Shown: positions 1 through 8,626, counted from the stretch's first letter. The stretch: 64,000 nt of DNA from Barrientosiimonas humi (GCF_006716095.1 NZ_VFOK01000001.1:3007375-3071374), one strand, 5' to 3'. Notes: generated by a model from the sequence alone, not told the origin. A program made the numbers and translations.

Positions 1-922
1 CGAAGTCGGCGTCGACCCGGCGCAGGATGACGTCGACCGGCTGGTCGGCGCCGGGCGTGCGCATCCACACCCGCCCGTCGCGCATCGCCAGGTCGTCGCC
101 CTCGACGAGCGGGAAGCCGAGCAGGGTGGCGAGGAACGCCTGGTCGAAGGCCGTCTCGCTGCCCGCGCCCGGGCTGAGCACGACCACGCGCGGGGCCTCC
201 GCGTTGGTCGCGGCGGAGTCGAGCAGGGCCGCGCGCACGGTGTGGAAGAAGCCCCGCAGACGTGCGGTGGACGTACGGCGGTGGACGGCGGGCAGCGTGC
301 GCGCCACGATGCGCCGGGTCGCCATGGCATAGCCGGCGCCGGACGGCGCCTGGGTGCGGTCGCCGAAGACGACCCAGCCGCCGTCGGCGGACCGGGCGAC
401 GTCCGTCGCGGCGAGGATCAGCTGCTGCCCGGTCGGCAGGGCGATGCCGTCGGCCTGCCGGACGAAACCGGGGTGGCCGAGCACGATCTCGGGCGGGACG
501 ACGCCCCGGCGCAGCAGGCGGCGCGGGCCGTAGACGTCGCGCAGGATCAGGTCGAGCAGCCGCGCGCGCTGCTCCAGCCCGCGCTCGAGGGCGGCCCACT
601 CCGCGCTGCCGACGATCGTGGGCAACGGGTCGATGTGCCAGTTGCGGGCCTGCGCGCCGTCGGCGGTGGCGCCGTAGGTGATGCCGTCGCTGCTGACGTA
701 GCGCGCGGCCTCGGCGGCCTTCGCCCGCATCCCGCCGGGCCCGAGCGCGTCGATCGTGTCGGCGAGCATCTCGTCCTCGGGGTGCACCCCCTCGGCGCCC
801 ACGAGCTCGTCGTACCCCGGGAGGCGGTGCGGCTCGGCGGCCCCGACGCGGCGCAGCGCCGCGCGATAGGACTCGACCGCGCCACCGGACCCCTCGGGCT
901 GGGTCGACACCTGAGCAGACAT
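1..922 (-). CDS. Circularly permuted ATP-grasp protein, C-terminal part cut off by window edge
   Basis: The reading frame begins at the ATG at 922 and runs off the left edge, so 307 codons are visible. The sequence matches the circularly permuted ATP-grasp family (DUF404/DUF407): an early LPGYDEL segment, YGATADG followed by NWHIDPLP, LILRDVYGPRRLL, and VVLSPGAGSETAFDQAFLA, then LVEGDDLAMRDGRVWMR. Family members are predicted amide-bond ligases and are often fused to or followed by an alpha-helical DUF403 domain, which would lie outside the window. These ligases usually cluster with transglutaminase-like and DUF2126 proteins, and one is encoded at 2836-6303. The substrate is unknown. It is divergent from the amidohydrolase at 1064. 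Family assignment is firm; biochemical role is inferred. Confidence 0.88.
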   Translation of the reverse strand, partial: MSAQVSTQPEGSGGAVESYRAALRRVGAAEPHRLPGYDELVGAEGVHPEDEMLADTIDALGPGGMRAKAAEAARYVSSDGITYGATADGAQARNWHIDPLPTIVGSAEWAALERGLEQRARLLDLILRDVYGPRRLLRRGVVPPEIVLGHPGFVRQADGIALPTGQQLILAATDVARSADGGWVVFGDRTQAPSGAGYAMATRRIVARTLPAVHRRTSTARLRGFFHTVRAALLDSAATNAEAPRVVVLSPGAGSETAFDQAFLATLLGFPLVEGDDLAMRDGRVWMRTPGADQPVDVILRRVDADF

Positions 923-1063
923 CGCCCCGACCCTACGTGCCACGGTCGGCAGGATGAGTCAGGCGGCGGGCCTGTCCCGCATCTCGTGCACCGGTGAACG
1001 ATCTGCCGGGGTGGCGCCGAGGCGGGCGCGCCCACCCCGGGTCGGCGTGGGCATACTGCGCGC

Positions 1064-2593
1064 GTGAGCGAGTGGGAAGGCGCGCTGGCGGGTTCGGCCC
1101 TGCTGCGCGACGTACGTCTGGTGCCGCTGACGCAGGCCGCGCCCGCGGGACCGGTCGACGTGCGCGTACGCCGGGGTCGGGTCGTGCAGGTCGGTCCGGG
1201 CCTCGCGCCGGAGGGCGAGGAGACGCACGACGGCGGCGGGCGCTGGCTGATGCCGGGCCTGTGGGACCAGCACGTGCACCTGGGCCAGGCCGCGCTGACC
1301 CGCACCCGCATCGACGTGTCGGCCGCGCAGTCGGCACCCGAGGCGGCGGCGATCGTGGCCCGCGCGCTGCCGGCGGGCGAGCACGCCGAGCCGTGGCGCG
1401 TGATCCAGGGGTTCGGGCAGCGGCCGGCTCTGTGGCCGCAGCAGCCCACCGCGGCCGCCCTCGACGAGGTCGTCGGCGACACCCCGGTGGTGCTGGTGAG
1501 CGGCGACGCGCACCACGGGTGGCTGTCGACCGCGGCGTTCCACGTGCTCGGGATCCCGCCGCGCGAGGGGATCCTCGAGGAGGAGGAGTGGTGGCCGGTC
1601 TTCGCGCGGCTGTCGTCGCTGCCGGGGGCCGAGCAGCTGCTCGACGCGGGCTACCGCGCGACGTTCGCCGACTGCGCCGCGCTCGGGCTCGTCGGCATCA
1701 CCGACCTGGAGATGGGCGAGGGCTGGTCGGAGTGGCCCGGCCGGGTCGCCGACGGTCTCGACACGATGCGGCTGCGGCCGGGCGTCTACCGCCAGGACCT
1801 CGCCGGCGTGCTCGAGGCGGGCGTGCGCACCGGCGACCCGCTCGGCGACTCCGGGCTGGTCACGATGGGCCCGCTCAAGGTCATCTCCGACGGGTCGCTC
1901 AACACGCGAACGGCCTTCTGCTGCGAGCCTTTCGCCGACTCCGGCGACCTGGCCGAGCCGTTCGGCGTGCAGAACGTCACGCCCGAGGAGCTGCGCTGGC
2001 TGCTCGACCAGGCGACCGACGCGGGGCTGGAGGCGGCGATCCACGCGATCGGCGACCACGCCCTCGCCGACGCGCTCGACGCGTTCGAGCAGACCGGCGC
2101 GCGCGGGTCGGTCGAGCACGCCCAGCTCGTGCGCCTGGGCGACGTGCCGCGCATGGCCGCGCTGGGCGTACGCGCCTCGGTGCAGCCGGTGCACCTGTGG
2201 GACGACCGCGACGTCATCGACCACTGCTGGCCCGACCGGGCGCAGCGCTGCTTCCCGCTGGCGACCATGCGCGACGCCGGGGTGGAGCTCGCGCTCGGGT
2301 CGGACGCGCCCGTCGCGCCGCTCGACCCGTGGCTCGCCGTCGCCGCCGCGGTGCACCGCTCGGCCGACGAGCGCGAGCCGTGGCAGCCGCAGGAGGCGCT
2401 CACCCTGCGCGGCGCCCTCGCCGCCTCGACCGACGGGCAGGGCACCGTGGCCCCCGGGTCGCGCGCCGACCTGCTGCTACTGGACGTGAACCCGCTGGAT
2501 CTCGAGGGAGATTCGCGGGCCCAGGCCGATGCCGTACGCCGGTTGCGGCCGCTGCTGACGATGGTCGCCGGCCGCGTGGTCCACACCCGCTGA
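1064..2593 (+). CDS. Amidohydrolase, YtcJ-like metal-dependent hydrolase
   Basis: This 509-residue protein has the layout of the YtcJ/amidohydrolase-3 family. A short N-terminal beta domain is followed by the metal-binding GLWDQHVHLG motif near residue 70 and the lysine region GPLKVISDGSLNTRTAF. EAAIHAIGDHA and SVEHAQLV follow, then the late aspartate motif LALGSDAPVAPLDPW and a C-terminal ADLLLLDVNPL strand. These hydrolases form a TIM barrel with a mono- or binuclear metal site and act on cyclic amides or N-acyl groups. The substrate cannot be told from sequence. The GTG at 1064 is chosen because the residues after it match the family N-terminus. It is divergent from the ATP-grasp gene, with 141 bp between the starts, and ends 5 bp before the repeat block. 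Confidence 0.88.
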   Translation: MSEWEGALAGSALLRDVRLVPLTQAAPAGPVDVRVRRGRVVQVGPGLAPEGEETHDGGGRWLMPGLWDQHVHLGQAALTRTRIDVSAAQSAPEAAAIVARALPAGEHAEPWRVIQGFGQRPALWPQQPTAAALDEVVGDTPVVLVSGDAHHGWLSTAAFHVLGIPPREGILEEEEWWPVFARLSSLPGAEQLLDAGYRATFADCAALGLVGITDLEMGEGWSEWPGRVADGLDTMRLRPGVYRQDLAGVLEAGVRTGDPLGDSGLVTMGPLKVISDGSLNTRTAFCCEPFADSGDLAEPFGVQNVTPEELRWLLDQATDAGLEAAIHAIGDHALADALDAFEQTGARGSVEHAQLVRLGDVPRMAALGVRASVQPVHLWDDRDVIDHCWPDRAQRCFPLATMRDAGVELALGSDAPVAPLDPWLAVAAAVHRSADEREPWQPQEALTLRGALAASTDGQGTVAPGSRADLLLLDVNPLDLEGDSRAQADAVRRLRPLLTMVAGRVVHTR

Positions 2594-2597
2594 CCCC

Positions 2598-2835
2598 ACG
2601 CTGATCGAGTAGGGCACATCCACGCTGATCGAGTAGGGCGAGGCGCTAGCCGAGTCCGTATCGAGATCACCCACCAGGGTCTCGATACGCCTCGCCTAGC
2701 GGCTCGGCTACTCGACCAGCGTGGGTCACCAGGGTCTCGATACGCCTCGCCTAGCGGCTCGGCTACTCGACCAGCGAGGGTCACCAGGGTCTCGATACGC
2801 CTCGCCTAGCGGCTCGGCTACTCGACCAGCGTGGG
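2598..2835. repeat. Clustered dispersed repeat: inverted copies plus a 55-bp tandem array of three units
   Basis: Three direct units with a 55-bp period begin at 2672, 2727 and 2782. Each reads CACCAGGGTCTCGATACG, a variable middle, then CTACTCGACCAGCG. To the left, 2598-2612 and 2622-2636 carry ACGCTGATCGAGTAG in the opposite orientation and a matching GTATCGAGAT lies near 2658-2667. The block fills the whole gap between the convergent amidohydrolase and transglutaminase genes and touches the latter's stop codon. It is the densest site of an element family also seen at 9256, 31353, 49655, 49707 and 50474. Confidence 0.85.
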
Positions 2836-5800
2836 TCAGCGGTCGCCCGGGAGGTGGCGGCGCAGGTCGAGGGTCGTGGGGTACTCCGTCGCGGCGGAGC
2901 CGAACCCGACGCCCGAGACGGGCCAGTGCGAGGAGTCGACCTCGCCGAGGCTGTGCCCGATCGCCTCGAAGCGCGACCCGCGACGCGTCTCGGCCGCGGC
3001 GGCGTTGACGGGGTAGTCGTCGTAGGAACGGCCGCCCGGGTGCACCACGTGGTAGGTGAACCCGCCGAGCGAGCGCCGGCTCCACAGGTCGACCACGTCG
3101 AACGTCAGCGGCGAGTGCACCCCGATCGTCGGGTGCAGCGCCGACGGCGGCGCCCACGCCCGGAACCGGACGCCACCGACGAACGCCGCGGCGCCCGACC
3201 CGGTGGATATCCCTGTGCCCCAACCGGTTCCGCCGACAGGGACCATCGGCACCGGCACCCCGTTGCAGGTGACGACGTGCCGGCCCTCGACGAGCCCGGA
3301 CGCGGCGACCTGCACCTTCTCGACCGAGCTGTCGACGTAGCGCGACGTCCCCGACTGGCTGATCTCCTCGCCGAGCACGTGCCACGGCTCGACCGCCTGC
3401 CGCAGCTCCAGGTGCACCCCGGCGACGTCGGTCTCGCCCAGCCGTGGGAAGCGGAACTCCAGGAACGGCTCGAACCACGCCTCGTCCAGCTGCGGCGCGT
3501 TGGGTCCGGTGGTCGCGAGCCACCGGTTGGTGTCGGCGACGACGTCGCGCAGGTCGGCCGCGGCGAACGCCGGCAGGAGGAACCGGTCGTGCAGCCGCGA
3601 TCCCCACCGCACCAGCGGCGCGGCGTACGGCTCGTCCCAGAACCGCGCGACCAGGGAGCGCACGAGCAGTGCCTGCACCAGCGACATCTGGGCGTGCGGC
3701 GGCATCTCGAACCCGCGCAGTTCCAGCAGCCCGAGCCGCCCGCGCTCGGTGTCGGGGCTGTAGAGCTTGTCGATGCAGAACTCGGCCCGGTGGGTGTTGC
3801 CGGTGATGTCGGTCAGCAGGTGTCGCAGCAGCCGGTCGGTGAGCCACAGCTGGGAGGTGCGCTGCCGCGCGCGTCGCTCCTCGAACGGCTCGTCGAACCG
3901 CTTGTCCTGCTCGATCTGCGAGCGCAGCTCCGCCTCGCTCGACCCGGTCACCCGGTCCAGCTCGGCGAACGCGGTCTCCAGCTCGTAGAGCGTCTCGTGC
4001 CGTCCCTCGTCGACCCGCGGGGACTGCGAGGTGGGGCCGATGAACCGGCCGGAGAAGACGTACGACAGCGCCGGGTGGTGCTGCCAGTACGTCAGCATCG
4101 AGCGCAGCAGGTCGGGCCGGCGCAGCAGCGGTGAGTCCGCGGGCGTGGGGCCGCCGAGGGTGATGTGGTTGCCGCCGCCGGTGCCGGTGTGGGTGCCGTC
4201 GACGTCGAACTTCTCGGTGGCCAGGCGGGTCTGGCGCGCGTCCTCGAACAGCGTGGTGGTCAGCTCGCGCAGGTCGGCCCACGTCGCGGTGGGCTGCACG
4301 TTGACCTCGATGACGCCGGGGTCGGGCGTGACCGACAGCGAGCGCACCCGCGGGTCGCCCGGCAGCGGATATCCCTCCAGCACGACCGGCACGCCGGCCT
4401 CGGCGGCGGCACCCTCGACGGCCGCCACCAGCTCCAGCGCCGCATCGAGCTGCTCGACCGGCGGCAGGAAGACGAACACGTGACCGTCGCGCTCCTCGAC
4501 GGTGAGGGCGGTGCGCGGGGCGTCGGCGATGTCGCGCACCGCCGCCGGACGTACGGCCGTGCCCAGCTCGTCGGGCGCCGGCAGTTCTCCCCGCTCGGCG
4601 AACGTCGACAGCTCCGGCTCCTGCGGGGCCTCGCCCCACGCCACCGAGTCCAGCGGCAGCCGCAGCCCCATCGGCGAGGTGCCGGCCGTGAGGAACAGGT
4701 ACCGGCGCCGCGTGCGCCACCGGGCCGTGCCCCACCCCTCGCTCTCGCTGTCGCGGAAGATCGGCAGCACCCAGCCGCGCGGCTCCCCCGCCCGGGCGTC
4801 GAGCTCGTCGATCTTGCGCGCCCGCACGTCGGGCCGGTCGAGGTCGCGGTCGGTGGGGTCGAGATCGTCGGCGGGCCGCGCCTCACCCGCCGGGCGACGC
4901 GCCTCGGACCAGATGTCGTTGAGCACGTCCTCGTAGGCCGGCTGCACGAAGTCGTCGTCGATGCCGAGCCGCGAGGCGATGCACTTGGCGACCTGCTCGC
5001 TGCTCGCCGCGTCGACGTCGCGCGGGTCGCCCCAGGGGTCGTCGAGCAGCGACTGGTCGCGCCACAGCGGCTGACCGTCGGCGCGCCACGAGAGCTGAAT
5101 CTGCCAGCGCGGCAACGGTTCTCCCGGATACCACTTGCCCTGGCCGTGGTGCACGAGACCGTTCGGCGCCCAGCGCTCGCGCAGCCGCCTGGCCAGCTCG
5201 CGCGCCCGCTCCCGCTTCTGCGGGCCGTCGGCGCTCGACTCCCACTCGTCGGCCGAGGTGTCGCCGGCGGCGACGAACGTCGGCTCCCCGCCCATGGTCA
5301 ACCGGACGTCCTCGCGCTCGAGCAGGCCGTCGACGTACGACCCCAGCGCGTCGACCTGCTCCCAGTGCTCGGGGCTGTAGGGCTTGGTCACCCGCGCGTC
5401 CTCGTGCACGCGAGTCACGGTGTTGGAGTAGGAGAACTCGACGTCGCACACCTCGGTCGCGCCGGTGATCGGCGCGGCGGAGCTCGGGTGCGGCGTCGCC
5501 GACAGGGGGATGTGCCCCTCGCCGCAGAGCAGGCCGCTCGTCGCGTCGAGCCCGACCCAGCCGGCGCCGGGGACGTAGACCTCGGCCCACGCGTGCAGGT
5601 CGGTGAAGTCCTGCGCGGGGCCGTCGGGGCCGTCGATCGCCTCGACGTCGGAGGTCAGCTGCACGAGGTATCCCGACACGAACCGCGCGGCGAGCCCCAG
5701 CTGGCGCAGCGTCGACACGAGCAGCCACGCGCTGTCGCGGCACGACCCGAGCCGCTTGGTGAGCGTCTCGTCGGGCGCCTGCACCCCGACCTCGAAGCGC

Positions 5801-6303
5801 ACGGTGTAGCCGATGTCGCGGTTGACCGCCTGGTTCAGCGCCACGAGGAAGTCGACGATCCCCTGGCCGTCGGCGGGGCGGTTGTCAGCCAGCCACTGGC
5901 GTACGACGGGGCCGGGCCCGCTCCCCGCGTCGCCCTCGTCGACGGGCACCAGGTAGGGGTCGAGCTCGGCGCGCAGGCCGTCGGGGTAGCTGAACGGATA
6001 GGTCTGGGCGTAGTCCTCGACGAAGAAGTCGAACGGGTTGATGACCGTCATGTCGGCGACGACGCCGACGGTGATGTCGAGCTCGGACACCCGCTCGGGG
6101 AAGACCAGGCGGGCGAGGTAGTTGCCGAACGCGTCCTGCTGCCAGTTGAGGAAGTGGCCGCGCGGGCTGACCTTGAGCGAGTACGCCTGGATGGGCGTGC
6201 GCGTGTGCGGCGCCGGCCGCAGCCGCACCGTGTGCGGGAAGACCTTGACCGGCCGGTCGAAGGTATAGGTCGTCCGGTGCTCCAGGGCCACACGAATGGT
6301 CAC
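2836..6303 (-). CDS. Transglutaminase-like / DUF2126 fusion protein
   Basis: This is a 1155-residue protein. The first ~110 residues are the bacterial transglutaminase N-terminal beta domain (start MTIRVALEHRTTYTFDRPV). A transglutaminase core follows with the expected triad: Cys188 in GSCRDSAWLL, His237 in DLHAWAEVY and Asp253 in GWVGLDATSG. From about residue 320 to the end is DUF2126, with TMGGEPTFV, HHGQGKWYPGEPLPRW, GTHTGTGGGNHITLGG and NTHRAEFCIDKL. The family is usually encoded with circularly permuted ATP-grasp ligases and is thought to work in peptide or amide chemistry, but its product is unknown. The GTG start at 6303 fits the domain boundary. The gene lies 21 bp downstream of 6325-7392, so the two are likely co-transcribed. 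Its stop codon abuts the repeat block. Confidence 0.92.
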   Translation of the reverse strand: MTIRVALEHRTTYTFDRPVKVFPHTVRLRPAPHTRTPIQAYSLKVSPRGHFLNWQQDAFGNYLARLVFPERVSELDITVGVVADMTVINPFDFFVEDYAQTYPFSYPDGLRAELDPYLVPVDEGDAGSGPGPVVRQWLADNRPADGQGIVDFLVALNQAVNRDIGYTVRFEVGVQAPDETLTKRLGSCRDSAWLLVSTLRQLGLAARFVSGYLVQLTSDVEAIDGPDGPAQDFTDLHAWAEVYVPGAGWVGLDATSGLLCGEGHIPLSATPHPSSAAPITGATEVCDVEFSYSNTVTRVHEDARVTKPYSPEHWEQVDALGSYVDGLLEREDVRLTMGGEPTFVAAGDTSADEWESSADGPQKRERARELARRLRERWAPNGLVHHGQGKWYPGEPLPRWQIQLSWRADGQPLWRDQSLLDDPWGDPRDVDAASSEQVAKCIASRLGIDDDFVQPAYEDVLNDIWSEARRPAGEARPADDLDPTDRDLDRPDVRARKIDELDARAGEPRGWVLPIFRDSESEGWGTARWRTRRRYLFLTAGTSPMGLRLPLDSVAWGEAPQEPELSTFAERGELPAPDELGTAVRPAAVRDIADAPRTALTVEERDGHVFVFLPPVEQLDAALELVAAVEGAAAEAGVPVVLEGYPLPGDPRVRSLSVTPDPGVIEVNVQPTATWADLRELTTTLFEDARQTRLATEKFDVDGTHTGTGGGNHITLGGPTPADSPLLRRPDLLRSMLTYWQHHPALSYVFSGRFIGPTSQSPRVDEGRHETLYELETAFAELDRVTGSSEAELRSQIEQDKRFDEPFEERRARQRTSQLWLTDRLLRHLLTDITGNTHRAEFCIDKLYSPDTERGRLGLLELRGFEMPPHAQMSLVQALLVRSLVARFWDEPYAAPLVRWGSRLHDRFLLPAFAAADLRDVVADTNRWLATTGPNAPQLDEAWFEPFLEFRFPRLGETDVAGVHLELRQAVEPWHVLGEEISQSGTSRYVDSSVEKVQVAASGLVEGRHVVTCNGVPVPMVPVGGTGWGTGISTGSGAAAFVGGVRFRAWAPPSALHPTIGVHSPLTFDVVDLWSRRSLGGFTYHVVHPGGRSYDDYPVNAAAAETRRGSRFEAIGHSLGEVDSSHWPVSGVGFGSAATEYPTTLDLRRHLPGDR

Positions 6304-6324
6304 CCCGCCAACCTAACGAAGGCC

Positions 6325-7392
6325 TCAGGTGAGCCCGTCGATCACCTGGACGGAGGTGATCCCCTCGGCGAGCACCGTGGTGCGGCCGGTGCGCAGGTCG
6401 TGGCGGGCGTACTGCCCCGGTGGGAGGTAGGCCTCGCGGCTCGTGGTGACCGTCAGCCACAGGGTCGGCCCGCGGCCGGCGACGATGTCGCGCACGGGCG
6501 CGGTGCCGGAGGCGGGCGCGGGCCAGACCGGCCACACCTTGCCCGCGCGCACGAACACCGGCCCGTTCGGGGCGTACGTCCGGGTCGCCGTCACCGGCGA
6601 CGTCGGCCACACCTTCTTCAGCCCCTGCTGGTGCGCGCCGATCAGGCGGGCGCGCCCGGTCGAGGGGTCGACGACGTACGTGTTCTCGCTGCCGGGCTGG
6701 TCGCCGCACCACAGCTTGGGGGCGCCGTCGGACCACAGGCCGCTGGGGTAGCAGGCCACCGGCTGGGGGTTGCGGGTGGAGCTGACCAGCCGGCCCGTGG
6801 GGATGTCGACGACGTCGATGCCGGTGGGGGTGGCGTACATCAGCGTGGTGCCGCCGGGCGAGACGGCCGGGCTCCCCCCGGTACGCCCGGGGATGGTGCG
6901 CACGATCGTGCCGCGTCGGTCGCGGATCGCCGTGTAGGTGCGTGGATAGGCCTCGGTCGTGACCAGCGTGCCGCCGCCGCCGAACAGCACGTCCGCGTCG
7001 TGTCGCAGCACGAACCGGTGCGACTCGCCGGTCTCGAGGTCCCAGACGGTGAACGGCGTGGGCACGTCGGGGCTGGCCCCCACCACCTTCGTCAGGATGC
7101 GGCGGCCGTCGTGGGAGATGTCCACGACCGTGCTGTTCGGGGAGACCTGGCCGACGGTCTGCTCGCGCCCGTCGGGGCTCACGAGCATCAGCTCGGTCGG
7201 CCGGTTCGCCGCACCCCGGGTCGCGGCCGCCCACCCGATCGCCCAGCTGCCCTCCGCGGGCAGGTCGAACGGTGAGGTCGGCGCGTCGGGGCCGCCGTCG
7301 TACGTCAGCGCGCGGGTGACCACGACCGTCGCCGCCACCACGAGCACCAGGGCGACCAGCGCGACCACCCCAGCGCGGATCCTGCGAGCCAT
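6325..7392 (-). CDS. Membrane-anchored, propeller-like extracytoplasmic protein of unknown function
   Basis: The 355-residue product begins MARRIRAGVV and continues with one strong hydrophobic helix (residues ~6-27). The rest is hydrophilic, beta-rich and probably outside the membrane. Repeated short motifs resembling TolB/WD-type blades are visible (VVDISHDGRRILTK, FTVWDLETGES, GGSPAVSPGGTTLMYAT, DVVDIPTGRLV). No lipobox cysteine follows the helix. The ATG at 7392 is preferred because the signal-anchor begins there; an upstream start at 7437 would add 15 residues of no evident function. It is probably the first gene of a leftward operon with the transglutaminase protein. I see no catalytic motif; a sensor or partner role is only a guess. 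Confidence 0.75.
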   Translation of the reverse strand: MARRIRAGVVALVALVLVVAATVVVTRALTYDGGPDAPTSPFDLPAEGSWAIGWAAATRGAANRPTELMLVSPDGREQTVGQVSPNSTVVDISHDGRRILTKVVGASPDVPTPFTVWDLETGESHRFVLRHDADVLFGGGGTLVTTEAYPRTYTAIRDRRGTIVRTIPGRTGGSPAVSPGGTTLMYATPTGIDVVDIPTGRLVSSTRNPQPVACYPSGLWSDGAPKLWCGDQPGSENTYVVDPSTGRARLIGAHQQGLKKVWPTSPVTATRTYAPNGPVFVRAGKVWPVWPAPASGTAPVRDIVAGRGPTLWLTVTTSREAYLPPGQYARHDLRTGRTTVLAEGITSVQVIDGLT

Positions 7393-7458
7393 CGTGCGTG
7401 CCTCCCTCACGAGAGCTGACGGCCCCACGCTAGGCACCCCGGCGGCTGCTCCCGGGTC

Positions 7459-7514
7459 GAGTGGTCACTTGTTGCTGGTACGAGCTGCGGCGCACCCGCC
7501 ACAAGTGACCACTC
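7459..7514. repeat. 56-nt palindromic element, copy 1
   Basis: Perfect 14-bp arms GAGTGGTCACTTGT (7459-7472) and ACAAGTGACCACTC (7501-7514) flank a 28-nt centre. The centre is largely conserved in the copies at 9188-9243 and 56036-56091. On the minus strand the element begins inside the stop codon of the gene ending at 7513 (TGAGTGG). About 20 bp to its left also resembles copy 2 (GGCT-CTCCCGG). It sits between two co-directional genes, where a hairpin could act as a terminator or mRNA stabiliser. Confidence 0.85.
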
Positions 7515-7971
7515 AACGGCGGCCAGGTTGCGGGTCGATATCGGTGGACGCACCCCACGGCTGGGCCATCCGGCGGCGGTTCAGCCACCAGGGGCCCGGC
7601 CTCGCGGCATCGTCCAGCTGCGCGAACCCGTCGCGCTCGCCGACACGCACCATCTCGTCCAGCAGCCGACGGGGGTTCCTCGCGTCGGGGAAGAGACGGT
7701 GGTGGACGACCTTCGGGTGCCAGTTCTTGCGGAGCCGGAAGACGGTCACCGCCCACCCGTTCTGGCGATTCTCGGCCCACGCGTTCCGCACGGAGTCCAG
7801 CGCGGACAGCATCAGGAAGCCCGTGACCCCCTCGACCAGTCCGACGCCACCGGCCGCGGAAGTCGGCGCCTCGTTCCAGGCGCTCAGTCGTACGCCCGAC
7901 CTGGCCACAAGGATCACGTGCCCGCCGACCCGCCGGAGGTAGCGGTTGTCGTCCCAGGCCTCGGCGCTCAT
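7513..7971 (-). CDS. Hypothetical protein, 152 residues
   Basis: The protein starts MSAEAWDDNRYLRRVGGHVI and ends GASTDIDPQPGRR. I do not recognise it. It is mixed hydrophilic with an aliphatic segment near residues 45-60 (GLVEGVTGFLMLSAL) and a basic tryptophan-rich middle (WAVTVFRLRKNWHPKVVHHRLF). No signal peptide or catalytic motif is visible. The ATG at 7971 is preferred over an upstream start because it leaves an 8-bp gap after the HTH gene at 7980-8231, consistent with a shared leftward operon. An upstream start at 8052 would overlap that gene extensively. Its stop codon is the first base pair plus two bases of the 56-nt palindrome. Codon use is similar to neighbours. Confidence 0.6.
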   Translation of the reverse strand: MSAEAWDDNRYLRRVGGHVILVARSGVRLSAWNEAPTSAAGGVGLVEGVTGFLMLSALDSVRNAWAENRQNGWAVTVFRLRKNWHPKVVHHRLFPDARNPRRLLDEMVRVGERDGFAQLDDAARPGPWWLNRRRMAQPWGASTDIDPQPGRR

Positions 7972-7979
7972 CCCGAGAC

Positions 7980-8231
7980 TCAGGGGCGGCGGCCGAAACG
8001 CTGCTGCGCGGCCTGTTTGGAGACACCCAAGCCGGCTCCGATGACCGTCCACGACGTCCCCCCGCGGCGCGCTTCGGCGACCACGTCGGCCAGCTGTTCC
8101 TGCGCGGCCTCGACCTTCTCCGCCGCAGCGATGATGGCCCGCAGGTGAGCCGCGTCGCGCCCATGGTGGGTCGCGGGGTCAATCAGCTCCAGGCCGGTGT
8201 CGTGCGTCGTGGTTCGGGTCATCGAGATCAC
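7980..8231 (-). CDS. Small helix-turn-helix protein, probable antitoxin
   Basis: This 83-residue protein has an acidic helical N-terminus ([24 protein letters not shown]) and a C-terminal helix-turn-helix ([21 protein letters not shown]). It resembles the small HTH partners encoded with a family of actinobacterial DUF4258/BrnT-like toxins. Its GTG at 8231 overlaps the TGA of the upstream toxin remnant (GTGA), the tight coupling expected of a toxin-antitoxin pair; an ATG three codons later at 8222 is an alternative start. Because the toxin frame is broken, this may now be an orphan antitoxin or autoregulator. Role is inferred from context and fold. Confidence 0.7.
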   Translation of the reverse strand: MISMTRTTTHDTGLELIDPATHHGRDAAHLRAIIAAAEKVEAAQEQLADVVAEARRGGTSWTVIGAGLGVSKQAAQQRFGRRP

Positions 8232-8465
8232 CTGAGGTAGTCGTAGAACTTCGCGCGGAGACGGTCGGCATGGATGATCCGCGTCGGGCCACTGCTGGGG
8301 ACGAGCACAAGCTCCAGGAGCCGCCCGCTTCGGTCAGCGCCGATGACCAAGCAGTCACTCCTCCCCCTCGTACTCGTACTCGACGTATCGCAGACCGTTG
8401 CGCCAGGCATGGCGGATGTCTTCGTCTGCGAGGCCATGTCGTCGCGCGCTCTGCTCTATGTGCAC
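8228..8465 (-). pseudogene. Broken small toxin gene (BrnT/DUF4258-like), internal stop and frameshift
   Basis: From the GTG at 8465 the frame reads [20 protein letters not shown], then [16 protein letters not shown], and hits TGA at 8357-8355. The family continuation is found one frame away and runs to the TGA at 8230-8228: [18 protein letters not shown], then [19 protein letters not shown] tryptophan codon appears to have become a stop and one extra T follows a few bases later; restoring both gives about 80 residues, the usual family length. The family consists of small toxin-like proteins encoded directly upstream of an HTH partner, as here. An assembly error cannot be excluded, but two nearby lesions make real decay likely. 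Confidence 0.72.
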
Positions 8466-8517
8466 GTGTCCAAGACATCGTGACGCACCGACATCGTCAA
8501 TGCAACCTTGACGTCGA

Positions 8518-8543
8518 GTCTCGATACGAGCTCGTTCCCCGCG
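8518..8543 (+). repeat. Degenerate half copy of the REP-like element
   Basis: GTCTCGATACGAGCTCGTTC at 8518 matches the left arm and loop of the element seen intact at 9256, but the right arm (CTACTCGACCAGC) is missing. It lies between the toxin remnant and the terminator of the secreted-protein gene. It is probably a decayed copy. Confidence 0.6.
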
Positions 8544-8575
8544 CCACGCGACCCCCCCCTGGGTCGGCGGTGAGC

Positions 8576-8620
8576 GGCGCTACCTCGAGCGCAACCGTGA
8601 GGCCGGCTCGAGGTAGCGCC
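8576..8620 (-). terminator. Strong inverted repeat downstream of the secreted-protein gene
   Basis: Two perfect 15-bp arms, GGCGCTACCTCGAGC (8576-8590) and GCTCGAGGTAGCGCC (8606-8620), surround a 15-nt loop. The hairpin begins 6 bp after the stop codon of the leftward gene 8627-9040, so it most likely terminates that transcript. No clear U-tract follows, which is common in GC-rich actinobacteria. Confidence 0.65.
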
Positions 8621-8626
8621 AAGTGG

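Noticed and set aside
2600-2835. Considered whether the 55-bp tandem units were a second, small CRISPR array.
   Set aside because: The units are contiguous without variable spacers, and single copies of the same sequence are scattered through the window.
4165-7275. A 1036-codon plus-strand frame opposite the transglutaminase gene.
   Set aside because: Antisense shadow of a gene with a clear catalytic triad and domain structure; no recognisable domain on this strand.
7393-7437. Upstream start at 7437 for the membrane-anchored protein.
   Set aside because: The extra residues precede the natural Met-Ala-Arg-Arg signal-anchor and have no supporting ribosome site that I can see.
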